64,000 bases of DNA from Dolomedes plantarius (taxonomy: Eukaryota > Arthropoda > Arachnida > Araneae > Dolomedidae). This document shows, one piece after another, positions 58,869 through 64,000 of the stretch (position 1 is its first letter; every line of letters starts with the position of its first letter). The notes beneath the pieces were generated by a model. That model ran no database searches. It saw only the letters and a program-made list of their open reading frames with translations, and had not been told where the DNA came from. A program made the translations under genes and the position numbers. The DNA lies in contig OU015496.1 in NCBI GenBank assembly GCA_907164885.2, positions 106,926,322 to 106,990,321 of the forward strand, in the 5' to 3' direction.

Positions 58869-61800
58869 AATCAGAGGAGCTGGTCAAACAGCGCGAACTC
58901 CAAACGCCAGTTCTGAGAAAAATCAATTTCCCATGATCCGAAACCGTAAAATAAATTACGTTCACTCCAGGAGTGCGGAAATGGGGAAACGGATTCCTTA
59001 TCAGAAACGAGAGTTTTGCAGCTTTAAGAAAACCAATTATTGCTGTTTACAATAACAGGGAACTGGGAAGAAAAGAACATCTTATTTCGTGGACACCAGT
59101 CTAGCAATTAGAGGACCTAGCTGACAAAGAAATAAAGCTATTTCACGACGGCAAATTGCACGGCCAGATGTTTAGAGGATAGGCTATTACAATTACCGAC
59201 AGAACGGGCTGATAGAATCACAGACCTCCCACGAGCCTGGGAAAAAAATAAATTGCTATCGGCTAAGGAAAGGAAACTTAAGTAGCAGAATAAAGATTAA
59301 AATTAAAGTTTTAATTTAAAGTCTAGGAGAAATACGCAAATTAAGTTAAATTAATAAAATTAAAGGAACCTGTAACGAATTCCTCGTTGCAAAGAAATAT
59401 TTAAAGCGTTTGATAACTGATGTTCCCGGACTTTTCATATTTGATTGTTTGTTCAGTTTTTAGATACTTGGCATATAATCATATGTTTTTAAACATAAGT
59501 TTTACATATTTGTTTAGAATTTAATTTGTGATGTAGAGCATGATGTATGCATTTTTCTGCAAATGCGAAAGCATTTATTTGTCCAGAGACAGCATGATAT
59601 AAAATAAAATATAACAAATGGCATTTTTTGAAGAAATTCTGGGAAAAAGATTAATTTTAAAAGTGAACTGCAATTAGGTATTTAAGAATTCATGGACTAA
59701 ATTTTTTTTATCTATTTGTTCATATAATAAACCATAAAAGTAAAAAAAAAATGCAATACATATTTCAATCTTTTCTCCAGAAATTTATGACTACCTTTAA
59801 AAATTTTAGCTGTTAAAAAAACTTTTTGTTTGATTTCGCTGAAGCATATTCAGGAAGTCTATATATCGAATATACTCATAAAAAGTTTGTTGCAAATAAA
59901 TAAGTAATTTTTAAATGAATGATAAACCATTTACGTTATCTCTCAAAATAATATGTAATACAAATTTCTTTATTTTAACAACATATTAAAAATTTATCAA
60001 GCTCATATAAAAATAATGTTGCGAATATACAATTTCCTCTTTCAAAAAAAGGTACTTATGAAATGAATGAATAAACATATGAGAGAAAAAATTTCAAAGA
60101 AATATTTTGAGCTTCTATTCCGAAAGGGATTTTTACCGTTTTTAAAAAGTTGTATAAATAGCGTTTAACTCGTTCAAAATGTATCGGATGAGTGGGCAAT
60201 GCAGCTTCGTTCAATGTTTTGGGAAAACATGAATTTACTTCGTATTTTCTTGATATTTATGTGCATGTTATTAATTTTATTTTTTTATATTTATAACATT
60301 CAAGGAAACATTTATATAACTGGAACTACTTTTGAAAGTTAAAAAAAGGAATACTCTTGTGTATAGTTTTTGGGTAAGAATGACTAAAAGTACAATAGCT
60401 TTTTCTTATTATTTGTAAAAGGAATAATCAGAATCGAAAGCCAAATTTAATTTACCTTTTTCTATCAACTTTCAAATATTTAATTTTTTCATCTTACCAT
60501 AGCAATTTTTATTGGCAATAAACTAAATTATGTAGGAAAATTTCAAATTCTAACCTAAGGGACTTCGAGATTCACAAGGTGTTCCGTAGTATGTAATTAA
60601 ATTTAAAAAAAAAAACATGATATTTGTAACCGTTCTTTATGTTAACTGAATGGGAATGAAAAAAAAAACTAGTTAACAAATTATGTAGACCTCCAAAGTC
60701 ACATCACAAAAGTTATATGATTTCGATTCAGAATTTGTTTCAGACGTTACAACCTTAACATTTTTTCATTCCTGGCCTAAACCCACTTGTCAGGACTATA
60801 ATCGACAAACTCATGCTACGATCAGCTTCTTCGAGTCGAAAATGCGCTTTTAAATTCTCTCTTGTTTGAGCGCTGCTACTCGAACTAAGCAAATCGGTTG
60901 TTTAGCTGCTGGATTATAACTTTAAAACATATCTTTTACCACGTTTCCTGTTAGCGACTTTGGCTGAAATATGTGCAGCGTTTGGCGAGGAATGTGTGCT
61001 GAGAAATGGGAGTATGCAAGAAATGTTATGAAAAATTTGTGTAAAGTCAAAATCAATAACGCTTTACGTTTGCAGTAAGGGAAAATGAAATATTGAAACT
61101 TTATAGAAAAAAAGCGTAATAAAATAGAATGAGGAATTTAAATTCCAATTCTAGAAAAAATAAAAACAATAATAATAATTGCTTATGTCCATACAACTTA
61201 GTTTTTAGCATAAATACTGTAAAGAATGATTCAAAGGGAAATCATAAAGCTGTAAAAATCAGTTTTCATATATATGATTGTTAACTTTTATGGTCGTGAT
61301 CCGACAAATCATTATCTTGTAGAAGTAATCCTAATTGTAGAACCAACTCTTATTTACATCTGGTTTATTGACACATTAAAATCTTGGTTAAATAAATAAT
61401 TTACAAAAGTTCGTTCCGACGAACGTTAATACACTCATGAGAGCAGGGCTCATTATTCGAAGTACGTATGAGACCCTCTCTCTCTCTCTTCGTACGCGTG
61501 GCGACCTTTCAACAGTCCAAGTCTATTCTATTCCTCATTCGCAACTGCGTCGTTATTTATGCATTCTTCTCAGCCCTTTCTCGAACAATCTCGAATACCG
61601 GACCTTTTCCGGTTCCGCCCTCTGCAGACCACCTATGGTGAATTTCTTTTCTGACGACTTTTCCCTTGGAAAAGCGCGCAGCAAATGGGTTTCAAAAATC
61701 ATTCTAAATGACTTGCGTACCTTTACCTATTGTTGCATATCTCCAAAGGTGTATATCGTTCGACACCTGTTTGCGTTTATTTTGGGCTTATTGTAGACGC

Positions 61801-62354
61801 TATTACTCACCTTCATCAATTCCACTTAAGAATGGGAGACGAGAGTCTGACAGTGATAATAATCACACAAATAAGGATTGAAGATTTTAATTTGATGAAG
61901 GAAAGACCGTCGAAGGAAAGAGGTGTCGATGCATTCTGATTCACACACACTTAAGTAAATGCAGTCCTGGAGGAGAGTGATAAGAGTGAGACGATGCAGT
62001 CGTAGATCCAGGAAAGAACTTTTAGTAGGTTTCAGCATCGGGAACACAGATTCCAGGACGTAACACAATGTGTCCACCGTACTTTCCTGACCGCGGAAAG
62101 GAAGATACGCGATTACATGAGACATAATTCTGATAGCAGCTGCTTATAAATCAGAGTTAGGAGAGAAGAGAGAGCGAGTGAGTGAAGGAAAAGCGAAAAG
62201 AGTGTTCCGTTGCAGGCGCATTCATAATGGACATTTTCCTATTTTCGCACAAGAGTTTGAATTATTTAAAGGACCAGAATCAATCACATGGCCGACGGTC
62301 ATGAAATACGGGTCACGCGTAAGTAGTACTTGAAAGTAGGTGTATTTATTTATA
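58869..62354. other. Long AT-rich stretch without supported features
   Basis: 59.3-61.4 kb is strongly AT-rich and featureless. 61.44-62.3 kb is less AT-rich with a (CT)n run at 61476 and a 119-codon frame at 61437, but without recognisable motifs. Confidence 0.4.
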
Positions 62355-62369
62355 TAAATAAATAAATAA

Positions 62370-62460
<91 letters not shown>
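62355..62460. repeat. (AAAT)n then (AT)n microsatellite
   Basis: AAAT units to about 62374, then AT to 62460, ending at the family P element. Confidence 0.95.
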
Positions 62461-62463
<3 letters not shown>

Positions 62464-63799
62464 CGGGTGGTCATAAAGAAACTTTGCCAATATATGGACC
62501 TCCAGCGGCCGTTCCGTTCAACCTATCGAGATGAGATCTCACATAGAGTTATTCAGAGGTGCGAGCTCAGAATTATGATAACGGCAACACAGTGACGCTC
62601 ACGGTTACGATTATAGGTATATAAACTTTAAATTTTCAAATAGCAACGCCCACATTTTCCCGTCGCAAAATGCTAAGCGCATGCGGAAACCCTAAAAAGC
62701 GTTGGAATGGTACGTGTATCATAAAAAAACGGACGCGTTAAGCACGCACAAAAAAAACAGCTCTGCGAACGGCCAACAAAGACACGATCGGGGTTCACGG
62801 AGGAAATTTGAATATGACAGAGCCTAGAAACCAATCACAGAACGCCGTTCACCAGATATTCACCATAGAAAACCGATAAAAAGCTCTCTGATCGTGTTTT
62901 TGTTAACCATTCGCAGAGCTATTTTTTTTGTGCGTGCATAACGCGTCCGTTTTATGTGACACACGTACCGTTTCAACGCTTTTTAGGGTTTTCGCATGCG
63001 CTGAGCATTTTGTGACGGGAAAAGTGGGAGTTGCCGTTTGAAAATTTCGAGTTTCTATACCTATAACCGTAATCGTGAGCGTCACTGCTGCCGTTCTCAG
63101 AATCCCGAGCGCATACATCTGAATGACTATATCTGAAATCTCATCTCGATAGGTTGAACGGAACGGCCTCTAGAGGTCCATATATTATTTTTGTAGGCCG
63201 TTCGCAGAGCTGTTTTTTGTGCGTGCATAACGCGTCCGTTTTTTGTGATACACGTACCGTTCCAACACTCTTTAGGTTTTTCGCATGCGCTGAGCATTTT
63301 GCGATGGGAAAAATGGGTGTTTCCATTTGAAAATTTCGAGTTTCTGTACCTATAATCGCAACCGTGAGTGCCACTTGGTTGCCGTTCACAGAATCTCGAG
63401 CTCATACCTCTGAATAACCAGGGCCACCCAGAGGGGGGGGGTGCAACTGGGGCACCTTGCCCCAGTCCCCCAACCACCGGAGGGTCTCCAAAAAATTAAA
63501 AAAAACTTATTTATTAGATTTCCTCAGAAAATATAACAAGAGAACAGTGCAATGAAATATAATAATTATGTTAATCATTCATGTAATAAAATTTTAAGTA
63601 TCAGTAACTTAATTTGAATGTGTGTTTTCGTCTCTTTTCATTTTTTTATTTTTCTTTGGGCCCCCAACAGAAGTTTGCCCCAGGCCCCGTAAGTCTCTGG
63701 GAGGCCCTGTGAATAACTATATCTGAAATCTCATCTCGATCGGTTGAACGGAACAGCCGCTAGAGGTCCATATATCGGCAAAGTTTCTTTATCACCACC

Positions 63800-63803
<4 letters not shown>
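62461..63803. mobile_element. Family P element, nearly palindromic, right half duplicated
   Basis: Left CACCGGGTGGTCATAAAGAA. 62461-62780 pairs with 62890-63186 almost throughout, including the middle. From 63187 the right half appears a second time in the same orientation and reaches the outer end TTCTTTATCACCACCCTG at 63802. The first right half lacks its last 35 bases. (TA)n arrays lie at both sides. A hAT-type MITE interrupts the last part. Confidence 0.8.
63419..63709. mobile_element. hAT-type MITE, 291 bp, exact 8-bp duplication
   Basis: Ends CAGGGCCACCCAGAGGGG and, inverted, CAGGGCCTCCCAGAGAC. TGAATAAC flanks it at 63411-63418 and 63710-63717. The empty site is visible in the duplicated half at 63117-63126 and in the copy at 50.9 kb, which proves insertion. 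Confidence 0.94.

Positions 63804-63881
<78 letters not shown>
63804..63881. repeat. (TA)n microsatellite
   Basis: Pure TA dinucleotides starting at the right end of the family P element. Confidence 0.95.
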
Positions 63882-63885
<4 letters not shown>

Positions 63886-64000
63886 AATTTGTTATTCTGT
63901 AAATTTTTCAGGTTAATACACAAATTCAAACATAAAACACGTAAAAACTGTCTTCTATACAGCAGAAAATTCTAAAAACACAAGCGAGGACTACAGAATT

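Noticed and set aside
61437..61796. 119-codon frame as a gene
   Set aside because: No motif, no start context, no family resemblance; likely chance in a less AT-rich patch.

Overview
The window looks like AT-rich, repeat-dense nuclear DNA from an animal, most likely an arthropod and perhaps a spider. I infer this from the elements present: Jockey and I-like non-LTR retrotransposons, Tc1 and mariner copies including one with a helix-turn-helix of a type I associate with spider mariners, BED-finger hAT elements, pogo-like transposases with a C-terminal PHD-like finger, Helitrons, TTAA-flanked piggyBac-like elements, tRNA-derived SINEs and long (AT)n arrays. I found no convincing host protein gene and no rRNA or intact tRNA gene. 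Almost everything interpretable is mobile DNA in various stages of decay. All calls come from reading the sequence without database searches.

Layout. 1-5.8 kb: a Helitron 3' end beside an (AT)n array, SINEs, a mariner-like element with long inverted ends, a nearly full-length but frameshifted Tc1 element and a piggyBac-like relic. 6.69-7.37 kb: about eight tandem 86-bp units, each with an internal hairpin. 8-10.6 kb: minus-strand reverse transcriptase plus RNase H of an I-like element. 10.85 and 57.76 kb: two copies of one SINE family with clear target duplications. 12.3-13 kb: a second RNase H fragment. 15.4 and 16.3 kb: TTAA-flanked MITEs. 17.08-21.05 kb: a TTAA inverted-repeat pair whose inside is (AT)n DNA that has received a Helitron and a second inverted-repeat element.

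24.0-38.4 kb is the largest structure, a nested stack. A Tc1 relic adjoins a hAT element. The hAT gene is split by a 10.6-kb inverted-repeat element carrying a broken transposase-like gene that I recognise as a repetitive family but cannot place in a named superfamily. That element in turn holds two Jockey elements lying head to head.

40-64 kb: more MITEs, two pogo-like elements with C-terminal zinc fingers, a mariner relic, five short hAT-type MITEs (four with exact 8-bp target duplications), a complete-length hAT with an exact 8-bp duplication, and a family of nearly palindromic TA-flanked elements, one copy of which is partly duplicated between two (TA)n arrays.

The genes do not form a pathway. 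The coherent story is successive insertion, with autonomous elements (now dead) that could have mobilised the short non-autonomous ones in the same window.
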